From Paenibacillus tyrphae (GTDB taxonomy: Bacteria; Bacillota; Bacilli; Paenibacillales; NBRC-103111): a stretch of 64,000 nt of DNA. A program made the translations under genes and the position numbers. Below, piece after piece: positions 34,046-42,738 of the stretch (the first letter of the stretch is position 1; every line of letters begins with the position of its first letter). The stretch spans positions 186,001-250,000 of the forward strand of contig NZ_JAMZAW010000003.1 of the NCBI RefSeq assembly GCF_024158745.1. The letters run 5' to 3'. Under the pieces are notes generated by a model. The model worked only from the letters and a program-made list of their open reading frames with translations. It was not told where the DNA came from and ran no database searches.

Positions 34046-34626
34046 TGCGGCGTTCCTCCCGGTTTCCGGCACACATATACGAATGCAGGAGGAAAATTAA
34101 ACGGGACGAAGCGGATCGTCTCAATGTCAAAGTATTGTTCGAGCTGGGGCTTCATTTGAAGCGAATATTGAAACGCGATAAACCGGCCGCCCGGCTTGAG
34201 GGACGACGTGATTTGCTCAATCAGCCGGTCGCGCAATTGCTGCGGGAAATTGTAGAAGGGCAGCCCGCTGATGACGGCATCCAATCCCTTGATTCCCTGC
34301 TGATTCAGCACTTGCCCCATACTGCAGGCGTCGGCATGACAGGAGAACTCTGGGAACTGTACTGCCAGCTGCTCCCTTAGTATCTGTTCCTTTTCGAACA
34401 GCAGCACTTTCGTCTGCGGCCCCTTGGCTTGCCGGATGAACCGGGTTAATGCGCCTGTCCCGGCTCCGAGCTCCGCCACAACCTGCGCTTGAGCCCAAGG
34501 AACGGGCTTGGTCATCGCCCGGGCCAAAAATCGGGAGCTGGGCGTAACGCTGCCCATTTCTCGGGGAGATTGAAAAAATTTATTTAAAAAAAGCACCTTT
34601 TCTTGAACGTTGGCGTGGAAACTCAT
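34042..34626 (-). CDS. Class I SAM-dependent methyltransferase (phospholipid/rRNA-methyltransferase-like)
   Basis: The 194-residue product has motif I VVAELGAGTGALTR (about 49-62) and an Asn/Pro-region ISGLPFYNFPQQLR that resembles the NLPY-type motif of KsgA/Erm and PmtA-like methyltransferases. The leader SPREMGSVTPSSRFLARAM is typical of the PmtA-like phospholipid N-methyltransferase group. It is the first gene of the operon with DedA and the two-component system, which favours a lipid target over rRNA. The exact acceptor is not certain. Its stop overlaps the DedA start by 4 bp. Confidence 0.82.
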   Translation of the reverse strand: MSFHANVQEKVLFLNKFFQSPREMGSVTPSSRFLARAMTKPVPWAQAQVVAELGAGTGALTRFIRQAKGPQTKVLLFEKEQILREQLAVQFPEFSCHADACSMGQVLNQQGIKGLDAVISGLPFYNFPQQLRDRLIEQITSSLKPGGRFIAFQYSLQMKPQLEQYFDIETIRFVPFNFPPAFVYVCRKPGGTPQ

Positions 34627-34814
34627 GAATGCATTGCCCTCCTTGTTGCTCTAAATTTAACCATTTAGACGCTATTCGAACCTTGTTACCCTTCAATCAT
34701 TTACTTTTAAAACGAATGTAAGAGTCCGTTTGTTTCGTCCAATGGGATTCGATGTACTTAGGATATCCAAAATATCTTTAGAACAAATGGAGGTTTTTCT
34801 GAATTATTTCTTAA

Positions 34815-34858
34815 GAAAAAAGCCAGGCTCCCTAAGATTTCAAGCAGGAGCACAGGCT
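34815..34858 (-). terminator. Rho-independent terminator after mscL
   Basis: On the minus strand AGCCTGTGCTCC pairs imperfectly with GGGAGCCTGGCT around an AT-rich loop, followed by TTTTTTC; 19 bp after the mscL stop. Confidence 0.7.
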
Positions 34859-34876
34859 GTCTGAGCTGTAAGGGGG

Positions 34877-35350
34877 CTAAGCGCGTTCCGCTGCCGGAGC
34901 TTCGAGAACGGCGGTGCAGTATTTGCAGCGGGATGCTTTTTTGGGGATTTCGGACAAGCATTCCGGACATTCTTTAATGTTTTCTTTCGGGTCGGGCTTG
35001 GCCTCTTCTTTGCGGCGGAACCGGTTGATCTGCTTGACGGCGATAAAGATGACGAACGAAACGATCAGAAAATCGAGCAGCGTGCTGAGGAACAGCCCAT
35101 AATTTAACGTTGCTACTCCAGCTTTCTTAGCAGCATCTATGGTTGCATATGAGTTCCCGTCAAGACTGATAAACAGGTTAGTAAAATTCACTTTACCCAA
35201 CAGTAGCCCGATCGGAGGCATAACCAGATCGTTAACGATCGACGTGACGACTTTGCCGAACGCGCCTCCGATGATCACCCCGATCGCCAGATCGATCATA
35301 TTCCCTTTAATTGCGAATTCTTTAAATTCTTTCAAAATTTTTGACGGCAT
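34877..35350 (-). CDS. mscL: Large-conductance mechanosensitive channel MscL with a zinc-ribbon tail
   Basis: A homopentameric emergency-release channel opened by membrane tension after osmotic downshock. The 157-residue product starts [37 protein letters not shown], the canonical N-terminal helix and TM1 (written here only in part), with TM2 at about 85-106. Past the usual end (about residue 125) it has a CX2CX10CX2C zinc ribbon (Cys128, 131, 142, 145) that the classical proteins of E. coli and B. subtilis do not have. The cytoplasmic tail may respond to metal or redox, or bind a partner; that is inference. Single gene with its own terminator. Confidence 0.95.
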   Translation of the reverse strand: MPSKILKEFKEFAIKGNMIDLAIGVIIGGAFGKVVTSIVNDLVMPPIGLLLGKVNFTNLFISLDGNSYATIDAAKKAGVATLNYGLFLSTLLDFLIVSFVIFIAVKQINRFRRKEEAKPDPKENIKECPECLSEIPKKASRCKYCTAVLEAPAAERA

Positions 35351-35435
35351 CCTACGGCTGTCTCCTTTTTTGACTTGGTGTAATTAGAATGGCGTTTTCA
35401 CCAGTTTAACCGTTTTTCGGGGGAAAAGACAAGCC

Positions 35436-35474
35436 AAAAAGCCCATTTCCTATCGGAACGATGGAAACGGGCCT
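35436..35474 (-). terminator. Rho-independent terminator after ycnI
   Basis: GCCCGTTTCC pairs with GGAAATGGGC (one mismatch) on the minus strand, followed by TTTTTGG; 30 bp after the stop. Confidence 0.82.
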
Positions 35475-35503
35475 TGCATGTAGCCGTCAGAATTGTTGAC
35501 GGA

Positions 35504-36145
35504 CTAGGCTTTTCTGCGCATCAGCGAAACGATCAGAGCTGCGGCGCCGAGCACGACGCCCGCGATGGACAAGTAAAGCGGCGTTTGGGACGCGGCGGGA
35601 GCTTCGGCTGCAGCCTTATCGGCCGCCGGTGCCGCAGGCGCCGTCGCATGGCCGTGGCTGTCCGCTCCGGCTCCGGCCGGTTTCGCGTTCACTTTCGTCA
35701 CGGAAGCCGGTTTGTCCGAGCCGTCCGCGCCAACCCATTCGACGACACTGCCGTCTTTGTAGGTCTGGTAAGCCTTCCACGTAATTGCGGTAGCGGTATC
35801 CGCTACTTTGCCCTGCATGTAAAATTCACCGAATTCCGTGGCGCCCAAGCCTTCGCCGGTAGCTGTCCATACCACGCCGGTAATTTTATTGTTCGCATCC
35901 TTCGTCAGCTCGTACTTCCAGCCTGGCTTCGGCTCGAAGCGGGAGATCGATACGGAGTCAAGCGGGAACCTCACTTCGACTTTAACCGTCGGAATTTCTT
36001 TCTCCGTAGGAACACGAACGGTAAATTTCTCGTAGCTGCCCTGGGTCGTTTCTTTTGGCTGTACCGTCACATGGGCGCTGGCGAAGCCGCCTCCGAGCAT
36101 GGAAGCGAGCAGCCCGACCGCGAGCGCAAAATGCAATTTTTTCAT
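35504..36145 (-). CDS. ycnI: YcnI-like copper-binding membrane-anchored protein (DUF1775)
   Basis: YcnI of B. subtilis binds Cu(II) outside the membrane and belongs to a copper-handling operon. The 213-residue product has a signal peptide ending ASA and the mature N-terminal HVTVQP, whose His is the copper-coordinating residue in the family. The DUF1775 beta-sandwich follows (about 25-150; TQGSYEKFTVRVPTEKEIPTV, TWKAYQTYKDGS). Then come an Ala/Pro-rich spacer and a C-terminal membrane helix with Arg-rich tail (SLMRRKA). The usual partners ycnJ and ycnK are absent. It lies 87 bp downstream of a LuxR-type response regulator on the same strand with no visible terminator between, so read-through is possible. 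Confidence 0.9.
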   Translation of the reverse strand: MKKLHFALAVGLLASMLGGGFASAHVTVQPKETTQGSYEKFTVRVPTEKEIPTVKVEVRFPLDSVSISRFEPKPGWKYELTKDANNKITGVVWTATGEGLGATEFGEFYMQGKVADTATAITWKAYQTYKDGSVVEWVGADGSDKPASVTKVNAKPAGAGADSHGHATAPAAPAADKAAAEAPAASQTPLYLSIAGVVLGAAALIVSLMRRKA

Positions 36146-36232
36146 AAATAAAAGCCCCTTTCTCTTTAAGCAGTCAGTTTATCCTACTGTACTGTATCGT
36201 AAACCGCTTATCGAAAGAATGGCTCTACCGGG

Positions 36233-36907
36233 CTATTTTCCCCCTTGTTTTTGTCCGATCTGTGTCAATCCGTGACGCACCGCATAAGCGGTCAGCTGCA
36301 CCCGGTTGTCCAGCGCCAGCTTGGATAAAATGTTCTTGATATGGTTCTTGACCGTGTTCTCCGTAATAATCAGCGTCTCGGCGATCTGGCGGTTGCTCTG
36401 TCCGCTGGCGACGCAGCTCAGGATCTCGCATTCGCGCTGGGAGAGCACGCCCGGCCCGATGTCGCTGGCCGTGGATTCGCCGGTCGACCGGAACGAATGG
36501 AACAGCCGGTCCGCCATACCGCGGGAAATTTCGCTGTTCTCGTCGAGCAATCCGCGCAAGTAGGCGATCCAGTCGTCAGGGTCCATGTTTTTGAGCAGGT
36601 AACCCTGCGCCCCATGCCTTACGGCCGTGAACAGATCGGCCACGTCGTCGGATACCGTGAGCATGACGATGCGGATGTGCGGATACAGGTGTTTGATCCG
36701 TTTGGTCGCTTCAAGACCGCTCATCCCTGGCATCTGAATGTCCATCAGCACCAGATCCGGCAGCAGCCGGCCGCACAGCTCGACGGCCTCGGTGCCGCTG
36801 CGGGCTTCCCCTATCCATTCGAAGCCGGCCTCCCCGTCGATCAGCGTCCGGATGGCGCGCCGGGCTAATGGGTGATCGTCGGCGATCAGCACCCGGTAAT
36901 TCATCAT
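36233..36907 (-). CDS. NarL/FixJ-family response regulator
   Basis: The 224-residue product (start MMNYRV, GGGAGGTGAAG upstream) has a receiver domain with Asp56 in LVLMDIQMPGMSG, the DD pair at 10-11 and a Lys in GAQGYLLKNM. A LuxR-type helix-turn-helix follows (about 155-220; LSQRECEILSCVASGQSNRQIAETLIITENTVKNH-like). Its start codon overlaps the kinase stop (TGATG), so it is the partner of that kinase. Targets are unknown; ycnI is the next gene downstream. Confidence 0.95.
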   Translation of the reverse strand: MMNYRVLIADDHPLARRAIRTLIDGEAGFEWIGEARSGTEAVELCGRLLPDLVLMDIQMPGMSGLEATKRIKHLYPHIRIVMLTVSDDVADLFTAVRHGAQGYLLKNMDPDDWIAYLRGLLDENSEISRGMADRLFHSFRSTGESTASDIGPGVLSQRECEILSCVASGQSNRQIAETLIITENTVKNHIKNILSKLALDNRVQLTAYAVRHGLTQIGQKQGGK

Positions 36908-37734
36908 CACAGCTTCACCTCCCGCAGCGGTCCGGTAACGATCAGTTCCAGCCCTTGCCCTTCCTTCGCCTGGATCTCCAGCTCCGCCCCCAGCTCCTGC
37001 GCCCGCTTGCGCATAATCGATACGCCGTACCGGTTCGGCCGCTGTCCGCCATCGCCCTCCATGCCTTTGCCGTCGTCGGCAATGCGCAGTCTCCAACTTC
37101 GCCCATCCTGCGTCGGGCCAAGTTCCACCTCCGCGTGATTGGCATACGAGTGCTTGCGAATGTTCGTGAACGCCTCCCGGATAATGGAGAACAAAGGCAC
37201 CTCCGCCGACGGCGATATCCCTTCCTCCGGAACCGTAATCCGGTGGCTGACGGCGATGCCGCTCATGCCGCTCCATTCCTCCAGCCACGTCCGCAAGCGC
37301 GAGCCGAAATCGGCCCCCTCCTCCGGCGCTGTCCGCAGGTTGAAAATCGCCTGCCGCAGATGGTGGTCGATTTCGGAAACGGCCGAACGCGCCTCTTCAA
37401 TCTGCCCTTTCTTCAGCTGCACGTTCAGGAAAAATAAAATTTGCGCGATATTGTCGTGCAGCTCCTGAGCGAGCCGCTCGCGCTCCTCGTATACCGCCCG
37501 TTTCGATTGCTCGACGGACAGCTTCGCGTTCATGGCCTCGATCCGGTTGAACATCCAGTTGCCGAACAAGAACGACAACAGCAGCGTAAGCAGCGTCATG
37601 TAGAAATTACCCGTCTCCATGGACAGCACGTCCAACAGGAAGTCGTGGCGTATATACTCGAACCCTCCGATGACCAGAGGCGGGAGCAAGATCGTTAATA
37701 TTTTTAGCATGCGCATCGACATAAAATCTTCCAT
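36907..37734 (-). CDS. NarL-type sensor histidine kinase
   Basis: About 275 residues from the chosen ATG (MEDFMSMRML; GGGAGAAAGG upstream; other nearby ATGs are possible). Two membrane helices (about 10-28 and 44-62) with a very short outside loop follow, then a HisKA_3 dimer helix with His93 in RLAQELHDNIAQILFFLNVQLKKGQ-like context. The HATPase domain includes REAFTNIRKHSYANHAEVEL and LRIADDGKGM. The small sensor region suggests detection within the membrane, as in LiaS- or DesK-like kinases; this is inference. It forms a pair with the overlapping response regulator. Confidence 0.92.
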   Translation of the reverse strand: MEDFMSMRMLKILTILLPPLVIGGFEYIRHDFLLDVLSMETGNFYMTLLTLLLSFLFGNWMFNRIEAMNAKLSVEQSKRAVYEERERLAQELHDNIAQILFFLNVQLKKGQIEEARSAVSEIDHHLRQAIFNLRTAPEEGADFGSRLRTWLEEWSGMSGIAVSHRITVPEEGISPSAEVPLFSIIREAFTNIRKHSYANHAEVELGPTQDGRSWRLRIADDGKGMEGDGGQRPNRYGVSIMRKRAQELGAELEIQAKEGQGLELIVTGPLREVKL

Positions 37735-37880
37735 CGCCTTTCTCCCTATATTAACCTGTCGCCGTTTCGTATCCATTATATACCGATAAGTCGCAAGCTT
37801 TCGAGTTAAATTCGGCGGTTTGCGAATCCGGATGAAATAAAAATAGTCCCAGACCAGTTCGAGTCACCGGCGGGGATGAC

Positions 37881-37933
37881 AAAAAAAGAGGACGCTCTCG
37901 CGGCATTGTTCCGCTCCGGGATCGTCCTCTTTC
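37881..37933 (-). terminator. Rho-independent terminator of the rbs operon
   Basis: On the minus strand AAAGAGGACG pairs with CGTCCTCTTT with further inner pairing (CCGGAGCGG region), followed by TTTTTTT. It lies 36 bp after the rbsB stop. Confidence 0.88.
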
Positions 37934-37968
37934 CGTAGAAAGCGTTTCTTTTAGCTAAACGCTATGTC

Positions 37969-38919
37969 TTACTTTTTCGTAATCAGCTCCAGATCGACAG
38001 GGATCGAAGCTTCCACTTTCTCGCCTTTCGATACCTTCACAGCCGTTTTTATGGCCACATCGCCGATGGCTGCCGGCTTTTGCGCTACCGTAGCGGCCAT
38101 TTTTCCTTCGTTTACGGCTTTCACCGCATCGTCAGTTGCATCGAAGCCGACGACGACGATATTTTTGCCGGAGGCTTGGATCGCCTGCAGCGCGCCCAGC
38201 GCCATCTCGTCGTTGTGAGCGAATACGGCTGCAACGTCCTTATTCCCCTGCAGGATGTTTTCCATAACGGACAGTCCTTTGGCGCGGTCGAAGTCGGCCG
38301 GCTGGGAAGCGGCCATTTTCACACCGTCTTTGCCGTCTACGGCATTATGGAAGCCTTTGCCGCGGTCGCGGGCTGCCGAGGTTCCGGCGATGCCTTGCAG
38401 CTCGACGATGTTCCCTTTGCCGCCGATCGCTTTAAGAATGTAGTCGCCGGCCATTTGTCCGCCCTTGACGTTGTCGGATGCGATGTGCGAGACGACTTGA
38501 CCGCCGTTCGCCGCGCGGTCGATGGTGATTACCGGAATGTTGGCTTTGTTGGCTGCCTCCACCGCCGTAATGACCGCCACGCTGTCCGTTGGGTTGATGA
38601 GGATGACGTTTACTTTTTTCTGGATCAAATCCTCGATGCCGCTGATTTGCTTCGAGGTGTCGTTCTGCGCGTCGACAACGACCAGATCGGCTCCGGCTTC
38701 CTTCGCCGCTTTCTCGGCGCCCTCTTTCAACGTAACGAAGAACGGGTTGTTGAGCGTAGAAATGGAGAGACCGATGGTTGCTTTACCGGAGGCGGCGCCT
38801 CCCTCTTTCTTCGGCTCGGCCGTCTTCGCTCCGCCCTCCAGATTGGACTTGGTGGAGCAGCCGGCGGCTGCCATGACGAATACCAGCAGAAGCGACAGAA
38901 CCATGTACATTTTTTTCAT
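37969..38919 (-). CDS. rbsB: Ribose ABC transporter substrate-binding lipoprotein
   Basis: Binds D-ribose outside the membrane and delivers it to RbsAC. The 316-residue product has a signal peptide with lipobox AAAGC (Cys near 21), a short Lys/Glu spacer, and the periplasmic-binding fold: TIGLSISTLNNPFFVTLKEGA, LINPTDSVAVITAVEAANKANIPVI-type region, ITIDRAANGGQVVSHIASDN, GIAGTSAARDRGKGFH and VVGFDATDDAV. It is the last gene of the ribose operon, the position found in B. subtilis. Confidence 0.95.
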   Translation of the reverse strand: MKKMYMVLSLLLVFVMAAAGCSTKSNLEGGAKTAEPKKEGGAASGKATIGLSISTLNNPFFVTLKEGAEKAAKEAGADLVVVDAQNDTSKQISGIEDLIQKKVNVILINPTDSVAVITAVEAANKANIPVITIDRAANGGQVVSHIASDNVKGGQMAGDYILKAIGGKGNIVELQGIAGTSAARDRGKGFHNAVDGKDGVKMAASQPADFDRAKGLSVMENILQGNKDVAAVFAHNDEMALGALQAIQASGKNIVVVGFDATDDAVKAVNEGKMAATVAQKPAAIGDVAIKTAVKVSKGEKVEASIPVDLELITKK

Positions 38920-38942
38920 GTTACTTTTCCCCTTTGCTTTTT

Positions 38943-39896
38943 TTATTTTGCGGCTTTAGACCGGTCCAGCAGCACCGCAACCAAGATGACGGCACCCTTC
39001 ACGACCAACTGATAAAAGGATGAAACGTTCAGCAGGTTCAGACCGTTGTCCAATACGCCTATGATCATGGCGCCGATCAGCGTCCCCACCAGCCAGCCCC
39101 GTCCGCCGGATAGGCTGGTTCCTCCGAGGACAACCGCGGCAATCGCATCAAGCTCGTAAGAGGTGCCTGCCGTCGGCTGCGCGGAGTTGAGTCTGGAGGT
39201 GAGTATAATTCCGCTTAAAGCTGCCAATAATCCGCTTACCGAATAAACCATAATTTTGATTCTGGAAGTATTGATCCCGGAAAGCCAAGTCGCTTCCTCA
39301 TTGCTTCCCAGCGCATACACGCGCCGCCCAAAGGTGGTGTATTTCAATATGATGAACAGAATGACAAAGGTCAGAACCATCCAGACGATCGGCATCGGAA
39401 TTTCGAGAAAATACCCTTTCCCGATGATGGCGAAATCTTCGTGCAGCCCCGTAATCGGTCGGCCCTGCGTATAGACGAGCGTCAAGCCGCGGTAGACGGT
39501 CATGGTCGCCAACGTGGCGATGAAAGGGGCGACCTTCCCTTTGGTGACCAGCAGGCCGTTGACGGCTCCGAACACCGCCCCGCAGCCGAGGCCGATCAGA
39601 ACGGCCAGCCACGGATTCATGCCGGAGGCCATCATGCCCGCCGTAAACGCGCTGGACAGCGCCAGAACCGCTCCGACGGAAAGGTCGATCCCTCCGGTCA
39701 GAATAACGAACGTCATCCCGAACGCGATTAAGGCGTTGATGGAAATTTGACGAAGCACGTTGAAAATGTTGGTGACGGTCAAAAAGTCGCTGTTGATCAC
39801 CGATAAAACGACGACGATTAAGGCGAGTCCGAGCAGCGGACCCAGGCTGAACGCTTTGCCTGCCCGCTTACCGCCCGCTTTCGCTTCCGTTTGCAT
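38943..39896 (-). CDS. rbsC: Ribose ABC transporter permease
   Basis: A membrane subunit of 317 residues with 8-10 predicted helices. The start ATG at 39896 follows CAGGAGGAGGAAAAC; the longer frame lacks a ribosome binding site. Family marks are the FGMTFVILTGGIDLSVGAV segment (about 58-76), GLLVTKGKVAPFIATLATM and IAAVVLGGTSLSGGRG. The gene overlaps the 3' end of rbsA by 29 bp. Confidence 0.95.
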   Translation of the reverse strand: MQTEAKAGGKRAGKAFSLGPLLGLALIVVVLSVINSDFLTVTNIFNVLRQISINALIAFGMTFVILTGGIDLSVGAVLALSSAFTAGMMASGMNPWLAVLIGLGCGAVFGAVNGLLVTKGKVAPFIATLATMTVYRGLTLVYTQGRPITGLHEDFAIIGKGYFLEIPMPIVWMVLTFVILFIILKYTTFGRRVYALGSNEEATWLSGINTSRIKIMVYSVSGLLAALSGIILTSRLNSAQPTAGTSYELDAIAAVVLGGTSLSGGRGWLVGTLIGAMIIGVLDNGLNLLNVSSFYQLVVKGAVILVAVLLDRSKAAK

Positions 39897-41394
39897 GATG
39901 TTTTCCTCCTCCTGTCGCGCAGTGCATAATTTTTTCCTGCGTGGCTTCCCCTCTGGCGAACTCTCCGGCAATCCGGCCTTCGTGCATCACCAGGATGCGA
40001 TCGCTCATGCCGAGAACCTCCGGGAGCTCCGACGAAATCATCAGGATGGCTACGCCTCGGGAAACCAATTGATTCATCAAATCGTAGATCTCCTTCTTGG
40101 CGCCGATGTCTACCCCGCGGGTCGGCTCGTCCAAAATAAACACCTGCGGATTCGTTTCGAGCCACTTGCCGATCACGACCTTCTGCTGATTGCCTCCGCT
40201 CAGGGAGCCGACCTTCTGCTCGCCGTTCGGGGTCTTGATCAGCAGTTGCGAGATGAGGCGTTCCGAGATGCCGGTTTCTTTGCTGAGGTTGACAAACCCG
40301 AGTGAGGAAACGTCCTTCAAATTAGGCAGCGAAATGTTGTCCTTCACGGACAAGTTCAACAACAGCCCTTCGTCCTTGCGGTCCTCCGTGACCAGCGCAA
40401 TGCCCGCGCGGATCGCATCGACCGGCTTGCGGATGGCGATGGGCCGGCCGTCGACGCAGATTTCCCCTTGGCGGGCCGGCGTCACCCCGAACAAGGCTTT
40501 GGCCAGCTCGGTCCGGCCGGCCCCCATCAGACCGGCGATGCCGACGATTTCCCCGCTGCGTACGGCGAAGGAAATGTCTTGCAGCTTGCCCGGCAGCGAC
40601 AGGCCCTTAACCTCCAGCTTGGGCTCGCCGACGGAAACATCGATTTTGGGAAAGCGGTCTTTGATTTCCCGGCCTACCATCATTTTGACCAGCTTGTCGA
40701 TATTCGTATCCGCTACGCGGTCCGTCCCTACCGTATGCCCGTCTCTCATGACGGTGACCCGGTCGCAGATGCGGAAAATTTCCTCCATCCGGTGGGAGAT
40801 GTAGATCATCCCGACGCCCTTGGCTTTGAGCGATTCGATCACCGTAAAGAGCGCTTCGATCTCACGGTCGGTCAGCGCCGCCGTCGGCTCGTCCAGCACG
40901 AGAATTTCCGCATTCATGGAAAGCGCTTTAGCAATCTCGATCATTTGCTGCTGTCCGACGGACAGCTCGCCTGCGATGATGCCGGGATCGATGGACAGGC
41001 CGAGCTGGGATAAGAAGCGAACCGATTCCTGCCTCATTTTGCCCCAGTTGATCATCCCGCTCCGGCCGTAGGTAAACTCCCGTCCCAGAAAAATATTTTC
41101 CATCACCGTCAGATGCGGGATTAAGTTCAATTCCTGATGAATCATGGCAATGCCCAAGCTTTGCGCCATGGAAGGGGAAGGGATCTCGCAAGGCGTCCCC
41201 TTCAGGATCACGGTACCGCCGTCTCTGCGGTGAATGCCGCCGAGAATTTTCATGAGCGTGGATTTCCCCGCGCCGTTCTCCCCCATCAGCGCATGCACTT
41301 CCCCGCCGGTCAGGTTAAACGTCACCTGATCCAGCACTCGGACGCCCGGAAAGCTCTTGCTGATGTCGTTCATTTCCAGCAAGTATGTCGTCAT
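39868..41394 (-). CDS. rbsA: Ribose ABC transporter ATP-binding protein (two ABC domains)
   Basis: The 508-residue double ATPase of the sugar importer. The start MTTYLLEMND was chosen because AAAGGAG is eight bases upstream. The first domain has Walker A GENGAGKSTL, signature LSVGQQQMIEIAKAL and Walker B LVLDEPTAAL. The second domain has the degenerate Walker A GLMGAGRTEL usual for this family, signature LSGGNQQKVVIGKWL and Walker B FILDEPTRGVD. It ends inside the start of rbsC. Confidence 0.96.
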   Translation of the reverse strand: MTTYLLEMNDISKSFPGVRVLDQVTFNLTGGEVHALMGENGAGKSTLMKILGGIHRRDGGTVILKGTPCEIPSPSMAQSLGIAMIHQELNLIPHLTVMENIFLGREFTYGRSGMINWGKMRQESVRFLSQLGLSIDPGIIAGELSVGQQQMIEIAKALSMNAEILVLDEPTAALTDREIEALFTVIESLKAKGVGMIYISHRMEEIFRICDRVTVMRDGHTVGTDRVADTNIDKLVKMMVGREIKDRFPKIDVSVGEPKLEVKGLSLPGKLQDISFAVRSGEIVGIAGLMGAGRTELAKALFGVTPARQGEICVDGRPIAIRKPVDAIRAGIALVTEDRKDEGLLLNLSVKDNISLPNLKDVSSLGFVNLSKETGISERLISQLLIKTPNGEQKVGSLSGGNQQKVVIGKWLETNPQVFILDEPTRGVDIGAKKEIYDLMNQLVSRGVAILMISSELPEVLGMSDRILVMHEGRIAGEFARGEATQEKIMHCATGGGKHHANGSESGR

Positions 41395-41410
41395 GACAGC
41401 CACTCCTTTC

Positions 41411-41806
41411 TTAAAAGATCACGCCGGCCTGCAGTACGATGTTCGCATAAGGTGTAAATTCGCCTGTCCGAATAACCGCTTTCGCTTCGTGCGTAAGCCT
41501 TTTCAATTCCTCGTGACTAACCGTACGAACCGGAATGCCCTTCATGACGGCTTCCAGCTCCCGCTTGAACTGCGGGCTGGCCCGCTCCATTTCGTCCGCG
41601 ATGAACGAGGCCTCCACTTCCATTTCCTCGAGCACAATGGACAGCGTCTCCAGCAGGGAAGGCACACCCTGCTTCAAGGCCAGATCGATCCGCCGCACAT
41701 GGGAGGGGATCGGTAGCCCGCTGTCGCAAATAACGATCGTATCCGTATGGCCCAATTTGCTGATGACTTCGGAAATTTCACTGTTGATGATTCCGATTTT
41801 TTTCAT
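41411..41806 (-). CDS. rbsD: D-ribose pyranase
   Basis: Converts beta-pyranose to beta-furanose ribose before phosphorylation. The 131-residue product starts MKKIGIINSEISEVISKLGH, the family N-terminus, with the catalytic His at 20. The conserved VICDSGLPIP and C-terminal RTGEFTPYANIVLQAGVIF are present. The start was set by GAGGGG upstream. Normal length. Confidence 0.95.
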   Translation of the reverse strand: MKKIGIINSEISEVISKLGHTDTIVICDSGLPIPSHVRRIDLALKQGVPSLLETLSIVLEEMEVEASFIADEMERASPQFKRELEAVMKGIPVRTVSHEELKRLTHEAKAVIRTGEFTPYANIVLQAGVIF

Positions 41807-41823
41807 GATGGTTTCCCCTCCGC

Positions 41824-42738
41824 TCACCCGTTAAAATCGAGTACTTCCTGTAGCGTGGGCATCCCCGGTTGAGCCCCGAATTTCGTCACGGCAAGCGCCG
41901 AAACCTTGGCCGCGAACGATACGGCTTCCTCCAAGCTTTTCCCCAAAGCAAGCGAATAAGCCAGCCCTGCGTTGAACGAATCTCCGGCTCCGGTCGTATC
42001 CACGACCTCCATGACATAACCGGGAACGCGGGTCAGCGTGCCCTCCTGCGCCATAAAGGCGGAGCCTTCCGCGCCGAGCGTCGTGATCACGTGCCGGGCG
42101 CCCATGCCGGCCAGCTCCCGCATCGCGGCTTCCAATTCGCCGCCTTCCGCGGAACGCCCGGTCAGCAAGGCCAGCTCCGTCCGGTTCGGGGTAATGTAAT
42201 CGACGTTGTGCAGCAATTCCTCCGGCAGCTTCTGCGCCGGGGCGGGGTTCAATACGACCGTGCGCCCGCATGCCTTCGCCACTTGAGCCGCATGCGCTAC
42301 GGTATCCACGGGAATTTCCATCTGAAGCAGCACGATGTCCGCCGCGGCGATGACTTCCCGGCAAGCGTCGATATGCGCGGGGAGCAACGTATGATTTGCG
42401 CCAGGCAGGACGACAATACTGTTATCTCCCTGACAAACGTAAATGCTGGCAACTCCCGTAGCCGCCTGCTCCGCGATCCGCACCGCGTCCGTACCCACGT
42501 TCTCGGCTTGCAGAGCGTGCAGCAGCTCTTGCCCGAAGCCGTCGGTACCGACCGCGCCGACCATCGTCACGGCCGCGCCCAGCCGAGCCGCAGCAACGGC
42601 CTGATTCGCGCCCTTTCCTCCGGGAAGAAAACGGATGCCGTGTCCGAGCATCGTCTCCCCTTGCTGCGGATACCGGTCCGCTTCGATAACAATATCCATA
42701 TTCAAGCTTCCGATAACAACGATTTTAGGAGCTTGCAT
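41824..42738 (-). CDS. rbsK: Ribokinase
   Basis: Phosphorylates ribose to ribose-5-phosphate. The 304-residue PfkB-family enzyme has signature 1 GGKGANQAVAAARLGA (about 38-53) and signature 2 DTTGAGDSFNAGLAYSL (about 248-264), with the catalytic Asp in GAGD. It starts MQAPKIVVIGSLNMD after AAGGAGGAACGGAC. It overlaps the rbsR stop by 14 bp. Confidence 0.96.
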   Translation of the reverse strand: MQAPKIVVIGSLNMDIVIEADRYPQQGETMLGHGIRFLPGGKGANQAVAAARLGAAVTMVGAVGTDGFGQELLHALQAENVGTDAVRIAEQAATGVASIYVCQGDNSIVVLPGANHTLLPAHIDACREVIAAADIVLLQMEIPVDTVAHAAQVAKACGRTVVLNPAPAQKLPEELLHNVDYITPNRTELALLTGRSAEGGELEAAMRELAGMGARHVITTLGAEGSAFMAQEGTLTRVPGYVMEVVDTTGAGDSFNAGLAYSLALGKSLEEAVSFAAKVSALAVTKFGAQPGMPTLQEVLDFNG

